Below are positions 1 through 11,676 of a stretch of 64,000 bases of DNA, piece by piece. The notes below the pieces were generated by a model. It did no database searches and had not been told where the DNA came from. It saw only the letters and a list, made by a program, of their open reading frames with translations. The stretch is from Botrytis cinerea B05.10 (lineage: Eukaryota > Ascomycota > Leotiomycetes > Helotiales > Sclerotiniaceae), in contig NC_037315.1 of assembly GCF_000143535.2 (NCBI RefSeq), positions 1,178,001-1,242,000 of the forward strand, in the 5' to 3' direction. Position 1 is the stretch's first letter, and every line of letters starts with the position of its first letter. The position numbers and the translations under genes are program-made.

Positions 1-857
1 TGGAAAGACCAGGTTTAGGTGATGAAGACATGTCTGCGGAATTTGAGGTGGCGGTTGTTGTTTGATTGGGTATAATATTGGACATTTGGGTGGTGGACGT
101 TTATTTTGTGAGGTTACCAACATCCAAGATCGATAAAGCAACAAATAATTTTATGGTGGGGAGGAAATGGTGGGGTAAATTGGAATTAGGCGGAGCGGGT
201 CCGGATTTGGCGCGGTCGGGAAGCAAGTCTTCACAGTGTGTGGTGTGGTGTGGCTGTTCCTGTGCCTGAGACGTCGGAACAGATGGAGACTTTCTAGAAG
301 CTTTTGCCTCGTGTGTGAATAGCTTCAGTTCCAGAGCATGCCCATATACGCATCGTCATCACGTGTGTGTGAGAGACAGATTGCAAGGCACTGACTGATC
401 AAGGTTACGAGTACGCATCAGGGGAAGCCCCTCGGATGTCATATCATATAGCATTCTGCATTGCATATTATACAAAGAAAGCATTCTACCATCTCCCTCT
501 TTATACTCGTACCTGAGAATCATCTGAAAGAATCCATCATCAGCCAGCTGCAGCCAACAATTCTTACATCGAATGCAAACCAGTGTCCCTCCCCGTTTCC
601 ATCCGATGAATTGATCAGTGCCAACCTCGCACGAGGAATGAGATATCATCTAGACTTTGCACCGTATACAGTCGCATATCATTGGCCAGCGACGGTATTC
701 CTTCAGCGTCAAAACTGGGTCAAGCTGTCTCATCCATCCGGATTATCCATTCAATCCAGCTTTCCTCAGATTATTTAACAAATAAGCACCGCATTCCATT
801 GTGTTTCTTTTCATTCCCTCCCTCATAAGCCGCCACTCCTCTCATTCATTCTTCACA
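1..857. other. Intergenic, no gene seen
   Basis: I see no coding region with a convincing start, frame or splice pattern. The last few hundred bases before position 858 are pyrimidine-rich, as expected for the promoter and 5' leader of the phosphate carrier gene that follows. Confidence 0.5.
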
Positions 858-2667
858 ATGCCTTCCATCTTTCCCTCTCCAGACACTCTTCACGATGCAT
901 TCCATTCTCCAAACCCCTACGGTCGCCGAAACGAACCATCAATTCAACCACGTACCGCTCCCGTATCAAAGCGCCCCACCCCACTTCAAGCCCGTTCAGA
1001 GCTCTACACAGCTTGGTCTGTTGTCGACGATGCGAAAAACAAAGCCAATGCATTGAGTGCAGAAGCTACAAAGGAGTTTGACAAAGCCAGTGCGGCTGCT
1101 CAAGCTAAAACTGGTAAAATCGAGTTGTATTCGCCAAAGTTCTATGCCGCTTGTACTTTTGGCGGATTGCTTGCTTGTGTGAGTTATCTATATCTACCTA
1201 CAATCAGTCGATTTTATGACCTCAAGGAGTTCAAGTTGCAAGGGACGCTCTATCAGTTTAAAACTCCCACCATGACGTTTATTCCGAAGTATCTGAATTC
1301 GTGTCAAAAAGTTTACTCTCCAATTGACCTGGAATTGCTTCACTTCCTCTAGCGGAACATTCCAACTACTACTACACAAGGATGGCAGCTGCGAGTCTAG
1401 CGATCAATCCATTGGTGATACTTTGCCCTATTGATTGGGTTTATTACCACTTGGAACTGTTCTAATTCATCAAAACTCTCGAAGCCGAGTAGCAAAACCC
1501 TACCTTGTGCCATCACCACATCAGGACTTTACCTCGACCAAAGAAAGTTTCGTCGCTGTCAGAGCTAGTGATTAGTCTCCTAATTGTCTTCTCCCACTGA
1601 AAGATTGATAGAGAGACCTTGCAAAAGCTCTCTTTCCTTTCACCACTTAACTCACTCATAATTGAAACACTCGAACTTTCGACTAATATCCCACAGGGTC
1701 TCACTCACACAACAGTCACTCCCCTCGATCTAGTAAAATGTCGTCGCCAAGTCGATTCCAAAATGTATACCGGCAACTTCCAAGCCTGGGGTAAAATCTT
1801 CCGCGCCGAAGGCTTCCGTGGCATCATGACCGGATGGGGTCCAACATTTTTCGGTTACTCCGCTCAAGGAGCTTTCAAATATGGTGGTTATGAATACTTC
1901 AAGAAATTCTACGCCGATCTCGCCGGTCCTGAGAATGCATACAAGTACAAAACATGGCTTTACCTATCCGCCAGCGCATCTGCAGAGTTTATTGCGGATG
2001 TGGCACTTTGTCCTTTCGAGGCCGTCAAGGTTAGGATGCAAACCACCGTTCCACCGTTTGCAAAAGGTACTGCAGATGGCCTTTCACAAATCATATCGAA
2101 GGAAGGCTATGCGGGATTATACAAGGGGTTGTATCCTCTCTGGGGACGACAGATTCCATATACAATGATGAAGTTCGCATCTTTCGAGACAATTGTAGAA
2201 ATGATTTACGATCGCCTTCCTGGCCAAAAATCAGACTATGGTAAAGCTGCTCAGACAGGTGTTTCATTCACAGGTGGTTATTTGGCTGGTATTCTTTGTG
2301 CCATTGTTTCTCATCCTGCTGATGTTATGGTGAGTCCCTTTATTCCCATCAATCTTTACATAACTCTTAACTCATGCGCAATGTTCAGGTCTCCAAGTTA
2401 AACGCAACCCGACTTCCCGGTGAAGCATTTGGTGCTGCTACTGGACGTATTTACAAAGATGTTGGATTCCGTGGTCTCTGGAATGGTCTTCCGGTTCGTA
2501 TTGTCATGATTGGTACTCTGACTGGTTTGCAATGGATGATTTATGTAAGTCTCATCAATTTAATTTTATCGTGGAGATTGTTAATGGTGTTATAGGATTA
2601 CTTTAAGATTTTTATGGGACTTCCTACTACAGGTGGAGCTGCGCCTGTTGAAAAAGTAAGTCAGTAA
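858..2667 (+). CDS. PIC2: Mitochondrial phosphate carrier (SLC25A3/PIC2 type)
   Basis: Inner-membrane carrier that imports phosphate (and, in yeast Pic2, copper) into the mitochondrial matrix. Exons read 858-1178, 1697-2329, 2389-2544 and 2596-2667, giving 393 aa. All introns have GT..AG ends and keep frame. The three mitochondrial-carrier repeats show PLDLVK (residue ~116), PFEAVK (~213) and PADVMV (~314). The exon 1/2 junction restores CGLTHTTVTPLDLVKC, typical of the PIC2/mammalian PHC branch and unlike the MIR1 branch. The ~95-residue N-terminal extension before the first helix is rich in Ala, Lys, Ser and Pro and is common in filamentous fungi. The start at 858 was chosen because it begins that conserved-looking extension and no closer in-frame ATG exists upstream. 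Intron 1 is 518 nt, far longer than the other two (59 and 51 nt). Confidence 0.93.
1179..1696 (+). other. Unusually long (518 nt) intron 1 of the phosphate carrier gene
   Basis: Donor GTGAGT at 1179 and acceptor CCACAG ending at 1696, with a possible branch point ACTAAT shortly before it. The flanking exons join in phase 0 into an uninterrupted carrier motif, so the intron is well supported. I found no clear nested exon or snoRNA inside it. Confidence 0.8.
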
Positions 2668-3197
2668 GGGATTGGATAATAATCATAATCTGGAAGGCTA
2701 GAGATTAGGAGAACAGACTTGAAAAAGAATTTGTGTCTGATCGTGTATAATTTTAATTCAATGAACAAGTATTTTCCCATATTCTCTCCGGAGAACCATA
2801 TCACAAGCACTGTGTCCGTTTGTGATAGAAGCAATGAGGCGACAGATGCAAATGTACTCTATGATTGGGACTTGTAATAAGCCAATGTTGATAATAATAA
2901 AAATACACGTAAAGGATATTTTTACAATGTTCACTGCACTCGGATTAATCAGTTCGGCTGAATGTTCCGACGCACGTAGGCTTCCCCACTCCCACGCCTC
3001 GTGTCCCGCATGTCTACTCCCTTTCGCAGTGGCAAGATGTCATGTTTTGATTTAGCGTGTGCTCCAGCGGGGCCCAGTTTTAGTGGCTGTCGGTAACCAC
3101 GGAAAGCATGTTCTTACCTCTCCCAATCAAGAACTCCTTTCTCGGTCGCTCCCTGCGAGATATCACAACGTATATTCCACATAAACATTAGCAAGAG
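2668..3197. other. Intergenic between phosphate carrier and DHCR24-like gene
   Basis: About 530 bp that should hold the 3' end of the carrier transcript and the promoter of the downstream gene. No coding feature is supported. Confidence 0.5.
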
Positions 3198-4779
3198 ATG
3201 GATCGTCACAATGAAGCAATTTCTATCATTGCCTCGTCAGTCAAGCAATTTTATGAACGGAAAGAGGCATTCAGGTTATACCATGGTTCAACCAACAGTA
3301 CACGAGACTCCAATCGTCGTAGAGACCGCATGGTTGATACAAGTAAACTAGATCGGGTACTCAAGGTAGATACCGAGAAAAGAACGGTTCTTGTCGAACC
3401 AAATGTACCAATGGATAGCCTCGTCACAGAAACTCTTCGTTATGGCCTGGTGCCTCCGGTGGTTATGGAATTTCCGGGTATCACCACTGGAGGAGGCTTT
3501 GCTGGTACTTCCGGAGAGAGTAGCTCTTTCAAATACGGTTTCTTTGATCGTACTGTCAATTGGATTGAGATGGTTCTTGCAAATGGCGAGATCGTGTCAG
3601 CTTCTAAAGATGTGAATTCGGATCTCTTCTATGGTGCCGCATCGTCTTTTGGGACGTTGGGAGTTACTACTTTGATTGAGCTGCAATTGATCGAAGCTAA
3701 AACTTATGTTGAGTTGACATATATAAATATACAAAGCATGGCCCAAGGAATACAAAAGATCGAGGAAATCTCCAAAGATCCAAATGTTGACTACCTCGAT
3801 GGAATTCTGTTCAGTAAAGAGGCGGGCGTCATCTGTTCCGGGCGTTTGGTTGATGAGATTACCCCCAGTACTCGGGTTCAGTGCTTCACGAGAAATTCAG
3901 ATCCCTGGTTCTATCTCCATGCAAAGAAAGTGCATGACAAGAGCTCCGGATCAGTCACAGAAATGATACCTCTTGTTGATTACCTGTTTAGATATGATCG
4001 AGGCGGTTTTTGGGTTGCTAGATACGCTTTTAGGTAAAAGAAAACTAAATTCAGAGGTTGTCCTAATGTTAACTTCTGCTAGATACTTCGTTACCCCTTT
4101 CAACCGTATCACGCGCCGTCTACTTGACTACTTTATGCATACTCGAGTGATGTACCACGCATTACATCAAAGCGGGCTTTCAAAGAAGTATATAATTCAG
4201 GATGTGGCAATTCCGTATCCACGTAGTACCGAGTTTGTCGAATATCTAGACAAAGATTTCGGCCAGTGGCCTATTTGGCTGTGTCCACTGCGTCAAAGCG
4301 GGATATCCAGCGATTCACCGCTTGGTCTTCTTGCCGAGAGGAAAGAGAATTCATCCACTCCTAATATGTTGCTCAACTTTGGGGTTTGGGGACCAGGACC
4401 GAACAACCGTGATGCCTTTGTATCATGGAACCGAAAATTCGAACATAAGGTTCGAGAGTTGGGTGGTCAGAAGTGGCTATATGCCCATGCCTATTATACC
4501 GAGAAGGAATTCGATGAGATTTATAATCGTAAGGAGTACGATGCTCTTCGTGCCAAGTATCATGCCACACACCTTCCCAGTATCTACGATAAAGTCAAAG
4601 TTGACATAGACTCGGAGCGAAAGAAATTGCAGGCATCGTGGAGTTTGTGGCTGCTGGCAATTTTCTGGAGTATCTGGCCACTGAGTGGGCTATATGGAGT
4701 ATACAAGGCCTTTTTGGGTGGAGATTATCTTTTACCAAAAGTCCATGCATCAAGCAAAACACAAAAGTCCAAAGATTAA
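3198..4779 (+). CDS. FAD-binding oxidoreductase, DHCR24/delta(24)-sterol reductase-like
   Basis: Exons 3198-4033 and 4083-4779 (49-nt intron, GTAAAA..CTAG) give 510 aa, close to the 516 aa of animal DHCR24. The N-terminal half is an FAD-binding_4 (PCMH) domain: EPNVPMDSLV near residue 74, FPGITTGGGFAGTSGESSS near 93 and ASSFGTLGVTTLIE near 150. The spacing matches the DHCR24/DWF1 family (VGG..G.G.ESSS.KYG). A hydrophobic segment at ~476-500 (LWLLAIFWSIWPLSGLYGVY) may anchor the C-terminus in the ER. Family members reduce the delta-24 double bond of sterols with FAD. Fungal ergosterol synthesis does not normally use this step, so the substrate here is uncertain. The first ATG opening the conserved reading frame was used as start. 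Confidence 0.85.
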
Positions 4780-5944
4780 GGTGTAGTGATGTCTTTTAAC
4801 TCAACACCACAATGTGTTATATACTTTGAAAGATTTATGCATGACCACTTTTACATTCATTATATTTTTGAACTGAATGCTTGATCTGAAGCTTTAATTT
4901 GAGTAGAAATACAAGATAATTTTGAGATTGAATATGTGGATTGTCTCCAGTTTTTAAACGTTCCATATATCATTTCGTACTCAGTGTATTCTAATTCTTA
5001 AAATTCGTCATAAATCTCGACTATCAACGATCGGTCTGTATGGCTTTCAGATGAGGACTCATCATTCAATTTCACTTTCTAACCATCTGAAACTAGCCGA
5101 CACTTCTCCAATGGACTTTGGATTGAATGTTTAGACTTAAGGTTTCACTTTATTGAACATTCGTTCAGTAACTCAATGCAACGTAGTAGTCTTTAAGCTA
5201 GATATTCTGGCAAGCATTGATAAGGGGGTGTTGTCTCGCTTTATCAACTTGGATGTAATCGCAACTTTCCTCTTCGTGCCAACAAGTATTGTGCAAGCGA
5301 TAACAGAAACAATAATAATAATACTCAATTCTTCCTATGTTTCGCCGCTTGATTTGTTATCAAACGCAAACTAACACTTTATCCGAAAGCTTTTCTGCGA
5401 AGGAGCGACCGCTGCCTGATAAGAGTGGAAGGAAAAATGTTGAAGTGTGTTATAGTATCTTATTGTTTTACATGAATGTGTTTGCGCTTGACTCTCCGCT
5501 AGGCCAGCGATAATTTATTTCGCGGAAACGAATGAAGAAGGAAGTAAAGAAGAGTGGAGCTATGTTTGAAAGATACCGTAAGTAAAGGGCGATCGACGAT
5601 GATTATGATGGAAATGTTGGACAAATATAGAGATATTCGAGGAATCACAATGAGGATATAATCGGATGGTCAAGGGACAGTATTTTTATTGTTTATTTGT
5701 GCATTAAAACTAATAAACGAGTTCCCCTAAATTGTCTAATCCTCGAGTGAAAGAAAAGAAACAACACCTGCAGCGCGCATGCAATGCAATCGTAGTGAAG
5801 AGCAACTCAGAAGCCCAGAATACATAAAATCCACACAATCCTTCCTATCATCTCAGACCGTTTCCCGTTCCGCATGAACATCTCGCAGAAATACATAAGA
5901 TTCGCTGACTCGGCATGTTCCTCCCGACTGCCACGATCGATCGT
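4780..5944. other. Intergenic, AT-rich, no gene seen
   Basis: About 1.2 kb with only short open stretches lacking domain-like sequence or splice support. It is probably the 3' region of the DHCR24-like gene and the 3' flank of the small minus-strand gene. Confidence 0.45.
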
Positions 5945-6187
5945 TCACATTCCCACTCCTGTTCCGAGACTGCAAGAGTGACATTGGCCGAGAAACCCGG
6001 TGCCTCCGCAGCGAGGACATTGATCCGTTCCTTTGTTCTTGCGGGGAGTCGTGGGGGTCTTTTGATTTGGTTTCGCTGCTTCTTTCTTGGAGGCTACTGG
6101 GTTTGTTGGGGCTTCTGCCTTTGCTTGTTCCGCCTTGGCGGGCTGAGCTTGAGGCTGGCCTTTGTTGGATGTCTCTTGGGACTTCAT
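5945..6187 (-). CDS. Hypothetical small protein with one CxxCxGxG (DnaJ-type) cysteine motif
   Basis: An 80-aa reading frame starting at ATG 6187. It has a Lys/Ala/Pro/Gln-rich, probably disordered N-terminal part (residues 1-55). The Cys-rich tail contains CPRCGGTGFLGQCHSC, in which CPRCGGTG fits the DnaJ zinc-binding repeat CxxCxGxG and is followed by a second CxxC. Two CxxC pairs could bind one zinc ion. An in-frame ATG at 6289 would add 34 residues dominated by a Thr-Ile dipeptide run, so the inner ATG is preferred. No intron is needed. Function unknown; it could be a chaperone fragment or a fungal-specific zinc-knuckle protein. The call rests on composition and the motif only. Confidence 0.42.
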   Translation of the reverse strand: MKSQETSNKGQPQAQPAKAEQAKAEAPTNPVASKKEAAKPNQKTPTTPRKNKGTDQCPRCGGTGFLGQCHSCSLGTGVGM

Positions 6188-6289
6188 CTTGCGTGTTGGT
6201 GGGTCTCGTTCGATGGTGATAGTGATAGTGATGGTGGTTGATAGAGTGCGGTGCGGTGCGTATTTGGATTCTCGATTGCGGTTATGCAC

Positions 6290-8046
6290 AGGCTGTGTGA
6301 ACGTTTGGATACTGGGTAGTTGATCTGCGGATAGTTTGTGATGTTGTAAGAGAGACCGAGGAGATGAAGAGGTTGTGTCATTTTATAGTTATTTCTAACA
6401 GTCATATACACAGCCCTGGTAGTTGCTTGACTGAATTGTTCTTTAGGTACTGTGGGTGTATTATGGCGATACGGTAGTGTGGAAAAAAACTCTGGGGTGA
6501 TTCATTGAGTCGAGAGGTATCTGGTAGGAAAGTATAACAATCAGCCGTAGGAATGTTTTTTTCTGACACGAAGAGAATGTAAATATCAGACGAATTAACT
6601 TTGACGAAGTCATACAGAGATAAAGGTAGACCGAAGCTGGGGATCGAAGTATGGCCAAAGCCCGCCTTCTTTGGGATTTACGGCTTCTTACTACTGTGTG
6701 GTTCTAGTTCCTTTTTGGAATGTGCCTTGATACAATTACTCAACATGTAAGTGATTCAACACTGCGTGTCTATTGTCATCCCATCGCCTCGCTTAACAAC
6801 CCATCTACACATTCATTGAATACCACTCCACTTCTAGACCAAAAAAATGCTCCACGTAATAAAAATATAGGCGAGGTACTGAGGTAGTCAGCGATGTATT
6901 TAAAGTCAAATTAGCTTCTTTCTTAACACCGTCCTCATAAGAGCTGGCAATATACTGAGACACCAGGTTCGCAGCTCAAAGACAGTGGAGTTTTCACATC
7001 AATTCAGCAGAACAATGAGCCGTGATATTACACCAGAGAGAGACTTGACAGTAAAGGAAAATTTACTGGTAAGATAAATGTATACCTTCGGGAAAAAGTA
7101 CATATATCTTTAAGTGTTTGAAGAGAATATGTTCCGAAAGATCAAGATATCACTTCCACTGTGAAAATGCCTTAGTGTGTTTGATGTTTCTTCCTTCATG
7201 CCGAGATATACGTGAATATTGAGTTCCTCTTCCAAATAATGAGCAGATTTCATTGAAGTGAAAGATTGATTTTTCTTGGATGATTAATTTCTTTGTATGG
7301 TGGCTATCAAAACATGAAGTGGGTGGGTCCACATCTGCGAAGCGAGGAACGGTATATATATATATATATATAAACAGTACTGGTATCTTCGACAATCTAG
7401 GAACAAGCGGCTGCTGCTGAAGAACCCGTTGCCTTGGTCGTCTAATTAACAACGAGCAACTCTTGTTACGGAGGGGTGTCTATGTAGTTTAGTTTCGACC
7501 GTAGGAGTGTAACATTAAGATTTGCCTGAAGTTTTGCTACTATTGTTTTCTCCTCGAAGGCTTATACTTTGGTGGGAAAGAAGAAGAGGCATTTGCAAGC
7601 TTCTGGTAGTAATCATACGAACGTTCTTGGAGACCCGCAAGCTAAATCGTGCTGGAGTGAGATCAAGTGAATGTGTTCACTCTGAAAGTGCATGGCGAGT
7701 TTTTGGTTATTATTGTTTTGCTATCTCAACATCTTAATAATCAGTATCATCCCGAGGCCAGGCGAGTTACAGAAAAAAAGCAAGCGCGACTTCATCTCAA
7801 TCCTTTAAAGCAGTCGGTGTGGAGGAGCTGAGTGGTCATCGGCTCTTTCCTGGTAAGAATTAATATTGACGCGCTTGCCTGAGAAGTATATAACGATTGC
7901 TTTCCAACAGAAACTTATCTTCAAAAATAACAACACTACCACCCTTTATAAACATCATTTTCAATCAAAATTATCTTCAACAAATATTGCATTCATTAGA
8001 ACATTGTATTTTCTACTATCGTTTCCAACAAACACCATCCTTCGAC
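6290..8046. other. Intergenic, no gene seen
   Basis: About 1.75 kb without supported coding sequence. It contains a perfect TA dinucleotide run at 7353-7372. The last ~200 bp is the likely promoter and A/C-rich 5' leader of the gene starting at 8047. Confidence 0.45.
7353..7372. repeat. (TA)10 microsatellite
   Basis: Twenty bases of uninterrupted TA repeat. Confidence 0.95.
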
Positions 8047-8965
8047 ATGAAGATCATCATTGTCGGCTCGGGAGACACACTTGGGGCGGAACTCGTCAGA
8101 CAAGCTTTTGCCAACCCCACCATCACATCTGTAGTAGCTATAGCACCGGATCAGACGGATCCATTGCCATACCACCATGATGATCCAAAATTGATATCTC
8201 TCATACTTCCCTTGGATGTTCAAGGCATGAGCAAAGCAAACAACGAAACTTTTGGAAGCAGTGCTTGTATTTGGTACGTACACGTCTCTGAATCTAAATC
8301 TTTCATTGTTGGCCAGTAGCTCGGACGAAGAAATGCACCCTTCGCGTTTCTTTCTTGAGATACTGACTGATGTACCAAAGGAACGTTGGACCAAGAACGA
8401 GGGGATGGAGAAATAAAATTGGAATAGACGATGCAGCATCATGTATCTTCGAACTACTGTCTGGAATCACATGGATAAAAAGCCAACGGGAAGAATATCT
8501 GAGAAACCCCAACGGCTTGTCGTACTCAAACGTCGCTTTCCGCTTTGTCTACGTGAGCTCTTCGACCTCTATGTCACCTCAGAAGCTGAAGAGAGTCCCG
8601 AATTTGTCTGCGGTACAGGTAAATTATTCCCTTCTTCCAAGTCTTAACAAAGACCAAATAGTATGATACTAATCATCTAATTACAGGATGCAATAGATAA
8701 ACTAGTTCCGCCCGCATTAGAAGTATCACAAAGAAGAGTGGAGTCGTACATCGCAAAGCCGGGAAGCATCATAGAACCCAGGTCCGCCAATAATTTGGGA
8801 AGAATGATGAAAACTGCTGGATCATGGCTCAAAGATGGTTTTGCGTTTCGATCCAGAATTAAATTGAGAGAGGTTGCAGCAGCGCTTGTCGAACTGGCAG
8901 CTAAGGGCAATCAGAATGATGTATTTTCTAACAAAGATTTGATTAAACTCGGAGGAGGTGAATAG
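8047..8965 (+). CDS. Short NAD(P)-binding Rossmann-fold protein (atypical SDR / epimerase-like)
   Basis: Exons 8047-8273, 8381-8618 and 8687-8965 give 247 aa. The N-terminus is a beta-strand plus glycine motif, KIIIVGSGDTLGAELV, of the NAD(P)-dependent epimerase/NmrA-like group. SACIWNV (~72), FRFVYVSSS (~125) and VESYIAKPGSI (~172) fit later strands of that fold. A typical member shows FRFVYxSG and a Y/I-V-R-P-G strand at these places. There is no YxxxK catalytic pair that I can see, and the protein is shorter than usual family members because the segment after the second strand is compact. The phase-2 junction at 8273/8381 restores TGG, and the phase-0 junction at 8618/8687 is clean. Substrate unknown. 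Confidence 0.72.
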
Positions 8966-10428
8966 AGATGGATAACACGTGGTAGTTAGTGGTGGTGGAT
9001 TGGGATGAGGCAAACCAGACAGTTTAAACCACTGGAGAAGCCTACTTCCAGACCATATTTATGCATCGGTACAGCGTTTACAAAGTAGCACTTTAGTGCA
9101 ATACTTAGCAACATAAATATACTATCAGCAGAAATGATTGGTTGTTTGAAAAGCCTGATTCCAATCTTGATCAAAGTGATACCCTGACTTTCCAATTTCA
9201 CAGTAGGTGGCTGCTCGTACATTGAAGTGCCGCATCACTTGACGTGCATCTCACTCTCGCCAAAAACTTTACTCAATACCTAGTTGTTTCGATTATACTT
9301 GTCAATGATTCCAATAATAAGTTGAAATTCCCGGAAATAACGTACTCAAACTGCACTAGCATTGCCATTAAATTGGGACGCAGATATGGGAAGTGTGCGA
9401 ATGGTTCTCTTGATCCTAATCTTAATGGCAGCAATTTTACCCTATTGTATAGGTATCTAAAGCTCTTGGTACTTCAATATCTACAACCCCCAAACCCCTC
9501 CCCCCCCGCCACCTCAAAAACAATGGATAATAACAACTCCGCACCGCAAAGACAGAATTCCTACTTATTACTAGCTCAACTATATATCCAGCTAAACAGG
9601 ATAGATGCACAAATAGAAGTACACAAGATTCACTTGATCCCCTCTCCCCTCCATCCATCCATCCATTCACACACACACACGCACACACGCACACCTCATC
9701 ATCCCAGTGCTCGCAATCCCAGAAACCAAGAAAACTAAAAATATTAAACGAGAAACCCCTGACGATGATGAAGAAGATGATGATGTTGTGATGTGATTCC
9801 TCATTTTTACGCAATGATGTATCGATTTGTCTATCTATCTATCTATCTATCTATCCCGTTTTAGAAGGTTCAAAGATGAGATGTTGTATTGATTTATATA
9901 CCTAGTTAGGTAGGTAGGTAGGAAGGTATACATGAAACTTTTTACTATAGCTAAAAAAAAAACAAAAACAAAAACAAAAATCAACATTTTTTTTACCCTT
10001 CCTACCTTAAAGATCAACAAACAAAAGGACAAGGAAAAGAGAAAAGAGATATGTATATATCAAGGAATATACAATTCTCGAAAATTCATCATCAGCCATC
10101 TACTTCACTCATCAGCATACTCCTACCCACTACCCACTACCCACTCCACATCGCCCACACAGCACCAGCGAATTTGACCAAACAAAACGAACACAAAAAC
10201 CATGGGTATCATATTTCCTATGAGCATCTATACATTCTATAGACACATCAAGTTCCTCCACATCCCTCCCACCCAAACACCAAACATACCATTACTGATA
10301 TTTCGCAATGACGAGTTTCCCCCTTCACCATTTCCCTTCCCTGTATACTGAGGCTAAAACCATCTGTTTACCCATCTGCCCAGTTCCATGGAGATATATA
10401 TCTTCCCAGCCATAATTTTGCACAAAGC
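8966..10428. other. Intergenic with microsatellites
   Basis: About 1.46 kb. It holds a C-run near 9502, CTAT repeats at 9831-9855, TAGG-type repeats at 9902-9926 and A-rich stretches near 9950-9980. It is probably the 3' regions of two convergent genes; nothing coding is supported. Confidence 0.5.
9831..9855. repeat. (CTAT)n microsatellite
   Basis: About six tandem CTAT units, followed ~45 bp later by a TAGG-type tetranucleotide run at 9902-9926. Confidence 0.9.
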
Positions 10429-11676
10429 TTAATACTTCTGTCGAATGATCTCGAGGAGGAAGTCCTCAAAGGAGAGTGTGATGTAACCTAGTGATAAATG
10501 ATCAGATATCTACGATAAAGAGGCAGAGTGCGACATGACTTACCATCGCGGTCATCATCGTAACGTTTAAAGCTATTTCAAAACATCATGTTAGCAATCC
10601 CCTCTCAGAATTCCTTGGAACTTTTCTTTTCGCAGACCCAGACACATAACAACAACCTAAACCCAACCCCTCCCCCCCAAAAACCCATAAAAAAAACTTA
10701 CACATCAGTCATTCTCTTCAAACTAATACAACTCTGCACAAACATATCGAAACTAATCGCACCCTCTCCCCTCTTATCATAAGCCTTGAACAATGTCGCC
10801 ACAAAACTATCACTCAATCTATACCCAAAAGCCACCAGTGCTTCCGAATATTCATCCAAGCTAATATTCCCACTACGATCTTTATCGAAGCGATCAAACA
10901 ACCCACGCCACGCAGCGAGAAATCCCCACAATCCGCAGAATTCTTCAAAATTGATCGTGCCGCTGCGGTCGGTATCGAACATGCGAATCATCATTTTTAC
11001 AGTATAAGGATCGAAGGCTGTCCAATCGCCATTTACGAGGGCGGCGCGGAGCTCTTTTTCGGTGAGGGCACCGGTTCCTAGAGGAGGGGGAGAGGGGGAA
11101 TTAGTTTTTGGTTATGGGATTTTAGATGGTGAGATAGGGTAAAAACTTACTATCTTTATCCACCGCCTGAAATAGCGGCCACAGTTGAGGATCCGCACCG
11201 GGAGGAGCAGGCGAAGGAGGAGGTCTAGATTGTTGCGTTGGTCTTGTCTGAGGCGCAATTCTACCGGCTTGGAATTGACCTGGTGGGGGGGAGGCATAGC
11301 CGCGACCTGGAGGAGAAGCGCCATAGTTTCCTGGAGGGTGCATTTGGGGAGAGAGGCGTCGACCATCGGATGGTCTGCGGCCGTTGGGATTTACATTTTG
11401 GGGAAGGGATGGCGGAGGACGGTTTTCATATTGTGCGCCGTGCATGGCTTGTTGCGCTTGGCTGTGGACGGGGGTATGAATGGTGGGGGATTGTGCATGT
11501 TTCTATTGCGTGTGTTAGTAGTGGCTCTGCGATGCGATTTGGGGAAAGGGACAAATGTACTCGTTCTGGCTCTGCGAATCTGTGGGTTGGGGGTCAGCCT
11601 AGTCGTTCTAATCTGGAGAAGAGGGGTGGACATACGCAGGCAGCGAATCTGGGTTGAACGCTCTGTTGTAAGCCAT
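10429..11676 (-). CDS. PEF1: Penta-EF-hand (PEF/ALG-2 family) calcium-binding protein
   Basis: Exons on the minus strand: 11676-11636, 11579-11561 (19 nt), 11502-11151, 11077-10702, 10572-10544 (29 nt) and 10487-10429; 291 aa. Residues ~30-140 are a Pro/Gly/Gln-rich low-complexity region as in peflin/ALG-2 relatives. Five EF-hands follow: DKDRTGALTEKEL, FDTDRSGTINFEEF, FDKDRSGNISLDEY, AYDKRGEGAISFDMF and RYDDDRDGYITLSFEDF. EF1-3 have canonical Ca2+ ligands; EF4 is degenerate. Yeast Pef1 and ALG-2 relatives bind Ca2+ and act in budding and membrane traffic. The 19-nt exon is inferred: without it the first exon and the long third exon are out of frame. Both flanking introns (56 and 58 nt) have good branch points (CTGAC, CTAAC). 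The alternative is a start at ATG 11445. Confidence 0.88.
11561..11579 (-). other. Inferred 19-nt microexon of the PEF gene
   Basis: Flanked upstream by CCACAG (with CTGAC 15 nt before) and downstream by GTACAT. It joins exon 1 (2-nt overhang) to exon 3 in frame and adds the residues FAEPER. Skipping it would cause a frameshift and early stop. Confidence 0.6.

Noticed and set aside
9831..9926. Regularly spaced short repeats that could suggest a CRISPR-like array
   Set aside because: They are simple tetranucleotide microsatellites without unique spacers, in a eukaryotic genome.
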